A stretch of DNA of 38,484 nt from Peribacillus frigoritolerans (GTDB lineage: Bacteria; Bacillota; Bacilli; Bacillales; DSM-1321). This document shows, piece by piece, positions 31,914 through 38,484 of the stretch. Made by a program: the position numbers and the translations under genes. The stretch is from assembly GCF_030676415.1 (NCBI RefSeq), contig NZ_JAUUTW010000042.1:1-38484 (forward strand). The letters run 5' to 3'. Each line of letters begins with the position of its first letter. Within the stretch, counting starts at the first letter, position 1. The notes beneath the pieces are model-generated. The model did no database searches and had not been told where the DNA came from. It was given only the letters and a program-made list of their open reading frames with translations.

Positions 31914-31962
31914 CATACAATCAGTAATCATACAATTATAAAATTGTATGGCAACAAATTCA
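31914..31962 (-). promoter_or_regulatory. Promoter and dyad operator of the MocR-type gene
   Basis: On the minus strand TTGAAT (31962-31957), a 17-base spacer and TATAAT (31939-31934) make a good sigma-A promoter. A 9-bp perfect dyad CATACAATT-ataa-AATTGTATG (31928-31949) covers the -10 box. A further direct copy CATACAAT lies at 31914-31921. Combined dyad and direct-repeat boxes over the own promoter are typical of autoregulated MocR proteins. Confidence 0.65.
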
Positions 31963-32258
31963 AATCCATAAATTCTTTTAAAATTTTTTACTAGTAGTGT
32001 GCGGAACGCTCGTGCCCTGGAATATTCACGCAGCATGGATATTCTGGAAAGGAACCCATTAGTGGAAGAAAAAACTATGGAGTTACTTGCAGACTCAGTG
32101 TTACCTTTTTTATCCATCATTAACATTCCTTATTAATAAAAGCATTACTCCTTCAACAATCCTGACATTTAGCTTAATAACAACTATTTCAAATTTTAGT
32201 CATTTGCACAATCATTTACTCCAGAATATGGCCCAATTAAAGATCAAACAGCACTTTA

Positions 32259-32331
32259 CAACTATCCTGCCCGATAGTTCCATAAGATTAAAGACAGCTC
32301 TTATCTAAGAGGATACACGTTTGTTCAAGAA
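32259..32331 (+). repeat. Intergenic hairpin repeat, copy 11
   Basis: AACTATCCTGCCCGATAGTT is a perfect first hairpin, with the A-to-T change of the left arm matched by T-to-A in the right. Then CATAAG, ATTAAAGACAGCTC, and a degraded tail. Confidence 0.75.
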
Positions 32332-32361
32332 TCTGAATAACATTTTTAAAATTAATAGCTT

Positions 32362-32787
32362 TTAATCACCAAATGCAAATATTATTTCTGTTTCGCAAAC
32401 TAATTCTCCATCAACTGTAGCTATACCTTTACCTTTCCCTATAAGACCTTTTAATCTAGTGATTTCAACCTCAAGACGAAGTTGATCTCCTGGTTTTACT
32501 TGCTTTTTAAAACGACATTTATCTATACCTGCTAAAAGCCCTAATCGTCCTTCGTTTCCTTCTTTAGTTAACATCACAACTGAACTTACTTGAGCTAATG
32601 CTTCTACAATTAATACACCTGGCATAACTGGGTAATTGGGGAAGTGCCCGTTAAAAAAATTCTCATTTGCTGTAACATTTTTTATACCAACTGCTCTTTT
32701 TCCTTCTTCTAATTCCAAAATCCTATCCACTAAAAGAAATGGATAACGATGTCTAATTACTTCCTTAATTTTTTGAGTATCTAACAT
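32362..32787 (-). CDS. fabZ: 3-hydroxyacyl-ACP dehydratase
   Basis: 141 residues from ATG 32787 (MLDTQKIKEVIRHRYPFLLV). Upstream Mets at 32790 and 32802 are alternatives, and the GGGGGC site favours the inner ones. A single FabZ hotdog domain with FFNGHFPNYPVMPGVLIVEA contains the catalytic His48 and Glu62. CRFKKQVKPGDQLRLEVEIT and GKGKGIATVDGELVCE are the usual C-terminal strands. It dehydrates beta-hydroxyacyl-ACP in the fatty-acid elongation cycle. It stands alone here, so it may be a second copy beside a housekeeping fabZ elsewhere. A FapR-like operator lies in front. Confidence 0.93.
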   Translation of the reverse strand: MLDTQKIKEVIRHRYPFLLVDRILELEEGKRAVGIKNVTANENFFNGHFPNYPVMPGVLIVEALAQVSSVVMLTKEGNEGRLGLLAGIDKCRFKKQVKPGDQLRLEVEITRLKGLIGKGKGIATVDGELVCETEIIFAFGD

Positions 32788-32845
32788 CATTAAAGCCCCC
32801 ATAACAATACTATTTTATTAATATCTATTTATATTATCACTTGGT

Positions 32846-32863
32846 ATTAATAGTTGGTACTAA
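32846..32863 (-). promoter_or_regulatory. FapR-like operator of fabZ
   Basis: On the minus strand TTAGTACC-AAC-TATTAAT, close to the known FapR inverted repeat (TTAGTACC, short spacer, TACTAAT) with one deviating base in the right arm. It lies about 60 bases before the fabZ start, next to AT-rich promoter sequence. Control by malonyl-CoA through FapR is inferred. Confidence 0.6.
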
Positions 32864-32877
32864 AAAATTACCCTTAT

Positions 32878-32910
32878 GCAACTATCCTGCCCCGTTAGTG
32901 TATTAAGAAC
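32878..32910 (+). repeat. Intergenic hairpin repeat, copy 12 (first hairpin only)
   Basis: CAACTATCCTGCCCCGTTAG, TGTATTAAGAACAAA. The rest of the unit is missing, replaced by the recombinase terminator. Confidence 0.65.
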
Positions 32911-32916
32911 AAAATA

Positions 32917-32938
32917 AAAAGGACCCTCGGTCCCTTAA
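32917..32938 (-). terminator. Terminator of the recombinase gene
   Basis: On the minus strand AAGGGACC-GAG-GGTCCTTTTTATTTTG, overlapping the stop codon. Confidence 0.7.
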
Positions 32939-33795
32939 AAATACTTTCTATACAAGTCTCTGCGAATTGCACCACTTAGATATGCATAAATTTTTGTGGT
33001 TTCACTTTTTTCATGCCCCATTAAATTTTGAATCACTTCTAGAAGCGCTCCATTATTCAATAAATTTGTGGCGTAACTATGTCTAAGCTGGTGGGGATGA
33101 ATGCTCTTTTTAATGTCCGTTCTCTTTGCTACCAGTTTTATAATGTTTCTCGCTTGAGAAATACTCATTCGATGGGGTGCGCGTGTTGTCACAAATAGTG
33201 CTTCCTCATGATCTTTTCGCTCACTTAAATATCGCTTCAACCATATTTCACAACGAGTATTGAAATATACTTCTCGTTCTTTACGCCCTTTACCTAAAAC
33301 GATTGCTGATTGATTAGAGAAGTTGATTGAGGCCCTATCTAGAGTTATTGCTTCACCAATTCTGCATCCTGTTGAATACATAAACTCAAATAAAGCATTT
33401 TCGAATGTTGTATGACAAGCTTCCCGCAAATGTTCAATTTCTTCTTCAGACAAGTATTTTGGTACCCTTAATTCTAATTTTGGTTCCTTGATTTTGGAAG
33501 CAGGATTTCCATTAATTAAATGTTCATCATGAGCCCATCTAAATAAAGATTTAATAAATCGAATTCTGTGACCCAGACTGGATGGCTTAAGCTTTTCAGC
33601 TGCTTTTCCCAGATAAACTTAAAGAGAATTAGTTGAAAGTTCTTGAATGGATATATTTCCAAAACTATTCACCAACAAGTTAAATTGGACATAATAGGCC
33701 TTTAATGTTTGTGGAGAATAACCTTGGATTTGCTTATCTGCCTTATATAAACCCCATACATCAGTTAAGATCCTATTTGTTTCTCTCCAATCTAT
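32935..33795 (-). pseudogene. XerC/D-like tyrosine recombinase, broken by one stop
   Basis: One frame runs from about 33795 to 32935. The N-terminal SAM-like domain reads DWRETNRILTDVWGLYKADK, IQGYSPQTLKAYYVQFNLLV. It is cut by TAA at 33621-33619 and resumes VYLGKAAEKLKPSSLGHRIR, FIKSLFRWAHDEHLINGNPA. The catalytic domain is whole: CRIGEA (Arg), GKGRKEREV (Lys), HPHQLRHSYA (His, Arg), GHEKSETTKIYAYL (His, Tyr). The expected ATG before DWRE reads ATA. The downstream part, opening at TTG 33453, could still yield 172 residues. It encodes a phage-like integrase typical of bacilli and was probably a mobile gene. Confidence 0.85.
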
Positions 33796-33865
33796 ACCAT
33801 ATTAATTGACAGTATAGACAAAAGAAGAACTATTATACTAGATTAGTAGATTTTTATATTAAGTA

Positions 33866-33943
33866 ATAACACCTGTTAGCTAAAGAAGAAAAACTGCCTT
33901 AAAACAGGCTTTAATCTTCAGCTAACGCACCCGTTAATTTAAG
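33866..33943 (+). repeat. Intergenic hairpin repeat, copy 13
   Basis: ACACCTGTTAGCTAAAGAAG, AAAAACTGCCTTAAAACAGG, CTTTAATCTTCAGCTAACGC, ACCCGTTAAT. The middle hairpin shows CTGccttaaaaCAG with changed outer pairs. Confidence 0.75.
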
Positions 33944-33973
33944 TAGATTTTTTCACAAACTCCCCATATTACA

Positions 33974-34384
33974 CTATTTATTAATAACAATTGATAATTT
34001 ATAATTTGCATGCTCGTTTAAGTCTTCCAAAAATTGATTTAAAAGTTCATTTGATGGAAATTTGCATTCGAGAAGATAACAGCCATCTCCACTGATTTTA
34101 TAGTTATTTATGATGTATTGTTCTTGTGTTTTTATGAACGACAGATAAGGTTGGTGATAAGTGCTTTGTGTAATGATAGTAATAAAAGCATGGATAAAAC
34201 AACCTAATTTAACTTGATTAACTTTAATGGCATATCCCTCAATCACTCCATTATCCTCCAATTTAGCAACTCTAGATGCAGCTGCTTGACCAGTCAAATG
34301 GACTTTCTCCCCCAATTCTTTCATCGTGATTCGACTGTTTTTGGATAGTTCATGTAAGATACCCATATCCGTATTATCTAACAT
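33974..34384 (-). CDS. Lrp/AsnC-family transcription regulator
   Basis: 136 residues, ATG 34384 behind AAAGGA. The N-terminal helix-turn-helix reads MLDNTDMGILHELSKNSRIT, MKELGEKVHLTGQAAASRVA and KLEDNGVIEGYA. A short RAM/AsnC ligand domain follows (CFIHAFITIIT, YIINNYKISGDGCYLLECKF). The usual length is about 145-165, so it is a little short but complete. It is divergent from the MBL-hydrolase and MFS genes, which it probably controls. Confidence 0.88.
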   Translation of the reverse strand: MLDNTDMGILHELSKNSRITMKELGEKVHLTGQAAASRVAKLEDNGVIEGYAIKVNQVKLGCFIHAFITIITQSTYHQPYLSFIKTQEQYIINNYKISGDGCYLLECKFPSNELLNQFLEDLNEHANYKLSIVINK

Positions 34385-34404
34385 TTATTCAAATCCTTTC
34401 AATT

Positions 34405-34432
34405 ATCAAGTCAAAGGGCCAAAAGACTTGAT
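34405..34432. promoter_or_regulatory. Inverted repeat between the Lrp-type and MBL genes
   Basis: ATCAAGTC (34405-34412) faces GACTTGAT (34425-34432), perfect 8-bp arms with 12 bases between. It lies 20-50 bases before the regulator ATG in the shared control region, a plausible Lrp-type site. Confidence 0.5.
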
Positions 34433-34501
34433 TTTATCTATGTATTTGCTAATTGTCCATAGTATAAACTATACGTATATTAAAGAATAGGAGCGATAAA
34501 G

Positions 34502-35263
34502 ATGAATATTAAACAAATTCGAAATGCCACACTTGTTGTCGAATATGCAGGCAAAAAGTTTTTAATAGATCCGATGTTAGCTGAGAAAGGTACGTACCCA
34601 CCGTTCCCAAATTCATTAAGACAAGATCAATTTAATCCTTTAGTTAGTTTACCAACATCGATTGAAAATATTATTCATGATATAGATGCTGTCATTGTCA
34701 CTCACCTACATCTAGACCACTTTGATGATGTGGCCAAAGAGGTATTGCCAAAAGATATCAAAATGTTTGTTCAAAATGAGGAAGATGCTACAGAAGTTAG
34801 AAACGCCGGTTTCCAAAATGTAGAGGTTTTACAAGAAGATACAGTCTTTGAGGGTATCCAATTAATCAAAACAAAAGGCGAGCACGGAAGAGGAGAAATA
34901 TTAAAACTTGCTGGATTAGTATGTGGCGTTGTCTTCAAACACTCAAATGAAAAAACGTTATATGTAGCTGGAGATACAGTATGGTATGACGCAGTCCAAG
35001 AAGTGATTGATACAAATAAACCAGAAATCATTGCTGTAAATGGTGGAAATAATCAATTCTTTGAAGGCGGTTCACTCATCATGGGGAAAGAGGATATATA
35101 TGAAGTGTACAAGTCTGCCCCTAACGCTCAGATTATTGTGAGCCACATGGAAGCCGTCAATCACTGGACACTATCAAAAAAAGAATTAAAAAGCTTTCTT
35201 GATGAAAAGGGAATCTCTTCTACTGTTTTAATCCCAGATGATGGCGAATCATACTCATTATAG
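34502..35263 (+). CDS. MBL-fold metal-dependent hydrolase (UlaG-like)
   Basis: 253 residues, ATG 34502 behind AGGAGCG. A metallo-beta-lactamase fold of the UlaG/YtkL kind: MNIKQIRNATLVVEYAGKKF, LIDPML. The zinc motif is VTHLHLDHFDD (His68, His70, Asp72, His73). TKGEHGRG, LYVAGDTVWYD (bridging Asp) and IIVSHMEAVNHW give the remaining ligands. The substrate is unknown; relatives act on lactones or phosphate esters. An MFS gene follows 42 bases on and is probably co-transcribed. Confidence 0.88.
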   Translation: MNIKQIRNATLVVEYAGKKFLIDPMLAEKGTYPPFPNSLRQDQFNPLVSLPTSIENIIHDIDAVIVTHLHLDHFDDVAKEVLPKDIKMFVQNEEDATEVRNAGFQNVEVLQEDTVFEGIQLIKTKGEHGRGEILKLAGLVCGVVFKHSNEKTLYVAGDTVWYDAVQEVIDTNKPEIIAVNGGNNQFFEGGSLIMGKEDIYEVYKSAPNAQIIVSHMEAVNHWTLSKKELKSFLDEKGISSTVLIPDDGESYSL

Positions 35264-35305
35264 GTTGAAAAATGAACAAAAATATCATGAAGGGAGGAGA
35301 TGAAA

Positions 35306-36505
35306 ATGCAAACAAAATCTAAAGTGTGGACGAAAGATTTTATCATTCTTTCTTTAGTTAATTTTTTCTTAACATTAATATTCTTTTTATTAAATGCAAC
35401 AATCACCCTTTATGCTTTAAATGAATTCAATGCATCTACAAGCCAAGCTGGTCTTGTAGCCGGTATTTTCATTATCGGGGCATTAATCGGTCGTTTGTTT
35501 ACCGGGCCGTTCATGAATACAATTGGGCCAAAACGAATATTAATGATCGGGTTAATCTTTTTTACATTAACTACATTGTTATACTTTATAGATTACGGGA
35601 TTTCCTTTCTCATAATGAGCCGGTTCGTAAACGGTATTACAGTGGGTATAGCGACTACCGTAATTGGTACGATTGTCGCCCTCACAATACCGGAATTACG
35701 GAGAGGGGAAGGAATTGGCTACTTTGCTGTAAGTACAGCACTGGCTACTGGACTCGGTCCATTCATTGGCCTTTACATGAGTCAGCATAAAAGCTTCGAC
35801 ATGATTTTTAGTTTCAGCCTTGTTTTAGGGATTATTAGCTTAGTAACCGGATTCTTCGTTAATATCCCTTTATCGAAAACAACGAAAATGAAACACGAAA
35901 ATGTAGGATTTAAGCTTTCCGGCTTCATTGAGCCAAAAGCACTTCCCATTGGTATCATTATCCTTACGATGGCCTTCTGTTTCTCCGGTGTTCTTTCTTA
36001 TTTAAATTTATATGCTATCAAGTTAGATTTAGTGGATACGGCAAGCTTTTTCTTTATTGTATATACAGCCTCTGTCTTGGTATCACGACCATTCACCGGC
36101 CGGTTGATGGACAGAAAAGGAGCAAACTTTATTATGTATCCGGCCTTTATCCTTTTTGGAGTCGGAATGCTGCTCCTCAGTTCAGCAAACAACAGTGTAA
36201 CCTTCTTATTAGCAGGTGCTTTGATTGGTTTTGGCTTTGGTAACATTTTGTCAGTAGGTCAGACAATAGCAGTTAATTTGGCTGCACCTCACCGCATGGG
36301 CCTCGCCACAGCCACTTTCTTTATATCTTTTGACATAGGTAATGGATTTGGCCCTTCACTTCTTGGATTGGTCATTCCAACAACCGGTTATAATGCCCTG
36401 TATGCGATTTTGGGTATCGTCGTCTTTGCAACGTCTACCCTCTACTACTTCCTATACGGCAAAAAAGAACGTGCATATCGGTTACGTATGGCTGAATCAA
36501 GTTAA
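35306..36505 (+). CDS. MFS transporter
   Basis: 399 residues from ATG 35306, eight bases after GGGAGGAG. An ATG at 35300 sits too close. Twelve helices. Motif A-like GRLFTGPFMNTIGPKRILMI lies between helices 2 and 3, with its weaker twin RPFTGRLMDRKGANFIMYPA in the second half. Helix 5 carries the antiporter-like STALATGLGPFIGLY. Sugar/drug exporter type. In an operon with the MBL hydrolase and controlled from the Lrp-type side by position. Confidence 0.87.
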   Translation: MQTKSKVWTKDFIILSLVNFFLTLIFFLLNATITLYALNEFNASTSQAGLVAGIFIIGALIGRLFTGPFMNTIGPKRILMIGLIFFTLTTLLYFIDYGISFLIMSRFVNGITVGIATTVIGTIVALTIPELRRGEGIGYFAVSTALATGLGPFIGLYMSQHKSFDMIFSFSLVLGIISLVTGFFVNIPLSKTTKMKHENVGFKLSGFIEPKALPIGIIILTMAFCFSGVLSYLNLYAIKLDLVDTASFFFIVYTASVLVSRPFTGRLMDRKGANFIMYPAFILFGVGMLLLSSANNSVTFLLAGALIGFGFGNILSVGQTIAVNLAAPHRMGLATATFFISFDIGNGFGPSLLGLVIPTTGYNALYAILGIVVFATSTLYYFLYGKKERAYRLRMAESS

Positions 36506-36517
36506 TAAATGTTTGGC

Positions 36518-36552
36518 AAAGGACATCCTACAGCAATCTGGATGTCCTTTTA
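36518..36552 (+). terminator. Terminator of the MBL-MFS operon
   Basis: AAAGGACATCC (36518-36528) pairs with GGATGTCCTTT (36540-36550); T follows. Confidence 0.85.
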
Positions 36553-36581
36553 ACTTAACTTTATATTTTAAGGAGGATTAT

Positions 36582-36907
36582 ATGCTTTCAAATTACCGAA
36601 AAATATTTAAGGAATTAAACGACGTTTTGAAATCGCACAGCAGTTTGCGATTTCAAAACGTGCTGTAAGCCAAGTATTATCAAAACTTGAAGCACAACAT
36701 TTTATTAAACGAGAGAGCAATCCAAATAATCACCGTGAATTTTTCATCGTGTTAGCTGAAGAGGGATTGGCTTATCAAGCATTAATCGAGGAAGCCGACG
36801 AGGAATTTGTCGAGAAACATTATACGGATATCGAGCTAGAAAGTCTGCGAAATGTACTACAAACTATGAAGAAAGTGAATGCATCTATTTCAAAGTCCTT
36901 AAAATAG
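36582..36907 (+). pseudogene. Truncated and frameshifted MarR-family regulator
   Basis: ATG 36582 follows a strong AGGAGG. The first frame reads MLSNYRKIFKELND and then stops at 36666-36668. A second frame begins FEIAQQFAISKRAVSQVLSK, LEAQHFIKRESNPNNHREFF, IVLAEEGLAYQALIEEADEE, FVEKHYTDIELESLRNVLQT and ends at 36907. The second part is the recognition helix, wing and dimer helix of MarR. About 30 residues of the N-terminal helices are lost at the junction near 36620. It probably once controlled the pump gene 41 bases downstream. Confidence 0.75.
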
Positions 36908-36948
36908 GATAGCGCCTGTATTGATGTCATTTGAGGAAATAATTCATC

Positions 36949-38130
36949 ATGAATCGAAAAGAAAAAGTGTCTATCGCACTTGTATTATCTAGTTTATTTA
37001 TTGCATATGTAGGGATTGGATTAGTAGTACCGGTCATGCCTTCCATCGCGGAGGAATTAAGTCTTAGTGGTGCTAATGTCGGATACTTATACGCTGTAAT
37101 GGCCGTTGCTCAATTACTTGCCTCTCCTTTTACCGGCATTTGGGTTGATACAATCGGTCGAAAAAAAATGATTGTGATTGGCTTACTATTATTCTCGTTT
37201 TCTAAACTTTTATTTGGATTCGGAAACGAAACATGGGTACTGTTTGTTAGCCGACTATTAGGCGGCGTGAGTGAAGCCTTTATTATGCCGGCAGTAATTA
37301 CGTATATTGCAGATAAAACAACGATGGCGAATCGAGCAAAAGCGTTAGGCTACCAATCGGCTGCGATTAGCTTAGGGTTTATTATTGGACCCGCAATCGG
37401 TGGGTTCATTGCAGAGCTGGGCATTCGTGCCCCATTCTTCTTTGCTGCTGCAATCTCATTTATCACTGCAATTGTCATTTTTATCGTATTAGAAGAGCCA
37501 ATTTCAAAAGGGCAGCTTCAAAAAAATCGCGAATCGAATGTACGTCCACAAATTATTCAAGAATTTAAAAAGTCATTCAATCCGCAGTACTTCACGCCAT
37601 TATTCATCGTGTTTGTACTTGCATTTGGACTTGCAATTTATGAAATGATGTTAAGCTTATTCGTTGATGAAAAGTTTGGTTTTACTGTACGTGATATTTC
37701 AATTATTATCACAGTCGGTTCCATTGCTGGGGTTGTTGCGCAAATATTATTCTTTGATAAGCTTGTATCGTTATTTGGAGAGAAATTGATTATTACTATG
37801 TCTCTATTATCGGCTGCGATTTTTATTTTTGTGACTATTTTAATTGACGGTTACTGGCTCATCATTGCCATTACAAGCATTGTATTCTTCTCTTGCGACA
37901 TTTTACGTCCAGCTGTAACATCATTTTTATCAAAAATTGCTGGGGAGAATCAGGGCTTCATTGCTGGTATGAACTCTGCTTATACAAGCTTAGGAATTAT
38001 ATTAGGCCCTATCGTTGGTGGTATTTTATTTGATATCCATATCGATATACCGTATATATTTGCAGCAATTATACTTATAATCGCCTTTATAATTTCAACA
38101 GTAAAACTAAAGAAACCTACTTTTAATTAA
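36949..38130 (+). CDS. Bmr/NorA-like multidrug MFS efflux pump
   Basis: 393 residues, ATG 36949; GAGG lies 12 bases before it. Twelve helices. LFIAYVGIGLVVPVMPSIAE is helix 1 with the GIGLVxPVxP box of Bmr/NorA/Blt pumps. FTGIWVDTIGRKKMIVIG is motif A. SRLLGGVSEAFIMPAVITYI is motif B, and ISLGFIIGPAIGGFIAE is motif C of drug/proton antiporters. It likely exports hydrophobic cations or quinolones with proton uptake. The MarR-type gene in front is broken, so expression may be released from control. Confidence 0.88.
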   Translation: MNRKEKVSIALVLSSLFIAYVGIGLVVPVMPSIAEELSLSGANVGYLYAVMAVAQLLASPFTGIWVDTIGRKKMIVIGLLLFSFSKLLFGFGNETWVLFVSRLLGGVSEAFIMPAVITYIADKTTMANRAKALGYQSAAISLGFIIGPAIGGFIAELGIRAPFFFAAAISFITAIVIFIVLEEPISKGQLQKNRESNVRPQIIQEFKKSFNPQYFTPLFIVFVLAFGLAIYEMMLSLFVDEKFGFTVRDISIIITVGSIAGVVAQILFFDKLVSLFGEKLIITMSLLSAAIFIFVTILIDGYWLIIAITSIVFFSCDILRPAVTSFLSKIAGENQGFIAGMNSAYTSLGIILGPIVGGILFDIHIDIPYIFAAIILIIAFIISTVKLKKPTFN

Positions 38131-38248
38131 TTCCCTTTGGAAGTCCACTACCTCTTAAAAGATAATGGAAGAAAAGTAACTGCGTCATTCAGCCCTGCAG
38201 ATGGTTCAGTTTCCCTTACTGTTGGTAGAAAATAATGCCTCAACACAC
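38131..38248 (+). pseudogene. Short gene tail behind the pump gene
   Basis: A plus-strand tail encodes VHYLLKDNGRKVTASFSPAD, GSVSLTVGRK and stops just before the terminator. It has no start and I do not recognise it; probably the end of a lost gene. Confidence 0.35.
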
Positions 38249-38280
38249 AAAAAGCTAAGAGAAAATTTTCTTAGCTTTTT
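38249..38280. terminator. Bidirectional terminator
   Basis: AAAAAGCTAAGA and TCTTAGCTTTTT arms with a short AT-rich loop. Confidence 0.85.
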
Positions 38281-38329
38281 GCTAATCTTTATTCCATAAA
38301 CTGGACCAAATGTTGAATAAAGATCAAAA

Positions 38330-38359
38330 CAACTATCCCTGCCCCGATAGTTTCATAAA
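38330..38359 (+). repeat. Intergenic hairpin repeat, copy 14, split by the group II intron
   Basis: AACTATCCCTGCCCCGATAGTT followed by TCATAAA, then intron sequence. The first hairpin is perfect. The expected continuation (AAGAAAAAGCTGCC and on) is absent in the window and should lie beyond the intron. Confidence 0.75.
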
Positions 38360-38484
38360 ATCGAGTAGGAGGAGGCGCCTAGCCTCCGACCTCTCACACC
38401 ACCGTACATACCGTTCGGTATACGGCGGTTCAGTTTAAGTCTGACGTAGTTTTGTATATCGTTCATATAGATTGACTAACCCAT
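38360..38484 (-). mobile_element. Group II intron, 3' end (domains V and VI)
   Basis: Read on the minus strand, a 34-nt-like domain V appears: ACCGCCGTA, upper stem TACC-GAAC-GGTA with a two-base bulge, TACGGTGGT. It carries a CGC triad at the place of the catalytic triad. Domain VI follows: GAGAGG ... GGAGGC-taggc-GCCTCC ... CCT-A-CTCGAT. GAG/CTC and AGG/CCT pair and leave one bulged A, the branch point, seven bases from the 3' end. The intron ends in AT, a normal AY end. The 5' part lies outside the window. Confidence 0.85.
38435..38484 (-). CDS. Group II intron maturase/reverse transcriptase, last codons (partial)
   Basis: The frame ending at TAA (38437-38435) reads GLVNLYERYTKLRQT, a tail consistent with the C-terminus of LtrA-type proteins, directly before domain V. 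Only 15 codons are in the window, so the call rests on its place in the intron. Confidence 0.5.
   Translation of the reverse strand, partial: GLVNLYERYTKLRQT

Larger units (their letters stand above)
31868..32361. other. Intergenic region between MocR-type gene and fabZ
   Basis: It holds the MocR promoter and operator, repeat copy 11, and a plus-strand scrap (about 32003-32130). That scrap reads ARALEYSRSMDILERNPLVE, EKTMELLADSVLPFL, with a stop at 32134, and has a protein-like composition. It has no ribosome site; I cannot identify it and regard it as a remnant. Confidence 0.4.

Noticed and set aside
31887..32126. 79-codon minus-strand frame upstream of the MocR-type gene
   Set aside because: It crosses the MocR promoter and operator; the opposite strand of the same DNA looks more protein-like.
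38360..38484. Reading the GC-rich end as an rRNA or tRNA fragment
   Set aside because: It does not fold as a tRNA, and the domain V/VI features of a group II intron with a bulged A and AT end explain it fully.

Overview
The window looks like chromosomal DNA of a low-GC, spore-forming member of the Bacillaceae (a Bacillus, Neobacillus or Peribacillus type). The reasons are strong AGGAGG ribosome sites with frequent TTG/GTG starts, Bacillus-type Pho, Puc, Fap and MocR systems, small spore-type proteins, and many T-tract terminators. I cannot name the species from sequence alone.

Layout. 1-4.7 kb is a gene-poor, decayed stretch: a small DUF4083-type protein, a DUF1259 protein, a small spore-type protein, a two-helix membrane protein, and broken genes for a YetF-like protein, a tyrosine recombinase, a Gln-rich small protein, a GntR/FCD regulator and a GNAT acetyltransferase. 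4.7-11.3 kb holds a secreted alkaline phosphatase behind a PhoP-box-like promoter, a lipoprotein, a methyltransferase remnant, a Cys-rich repeat protein, a nitrilase-family amidohydrolase, and a VanW-family protein paired with an unidentified secreted protein. 12.3-19.1 kb is a urate-catabolism island: uraD, uricase and HIU hydrolase, followed by thiol peroxidase on the same strand, two PucR-type regulators and a urate/xanthine permease. The operon would carry imported urate to S-allantoin; no allantoinase is present in the window. 19.6-26 kb has a vanadium-haloperoxidase/PAP2 protein, a broken vgb-like plus vat-like streptogramin-resistance pair, an MFS transporter behind a broken ArsR-rhodanese gene, a GNAT enzyme and an acyl-CoA thioesterase. 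26-33.8 kb has tiny genes, an EamA transporter, a PLP aminotransferase next to a MocR-type regulator, fabZ with a FapR-like operator, and a tyrosine recombinase broken by a stop. 34-38.1 kb has an Lrp-type regulator divergent from an MBL hydrolase and an MFS pump, then a broken MarR gene and a Bmr/NorA-like pump. The last 125 bases are the 3' end of a group II intron reading on the minus strand.

Two themes run through the window. First, at least fourteen copies or part-copies of an about 85-bp intergenic repeat are present, all in the same orientation. Each is built from up to three small hairpins, some with compensatory changes, and the group II intron sits inside one copy. Second, about a dozen genes are broken by single stops, one-base indels or truncation. 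That is either strong decay of accessory DNA or, for the homopolymer cases, sequencing error.
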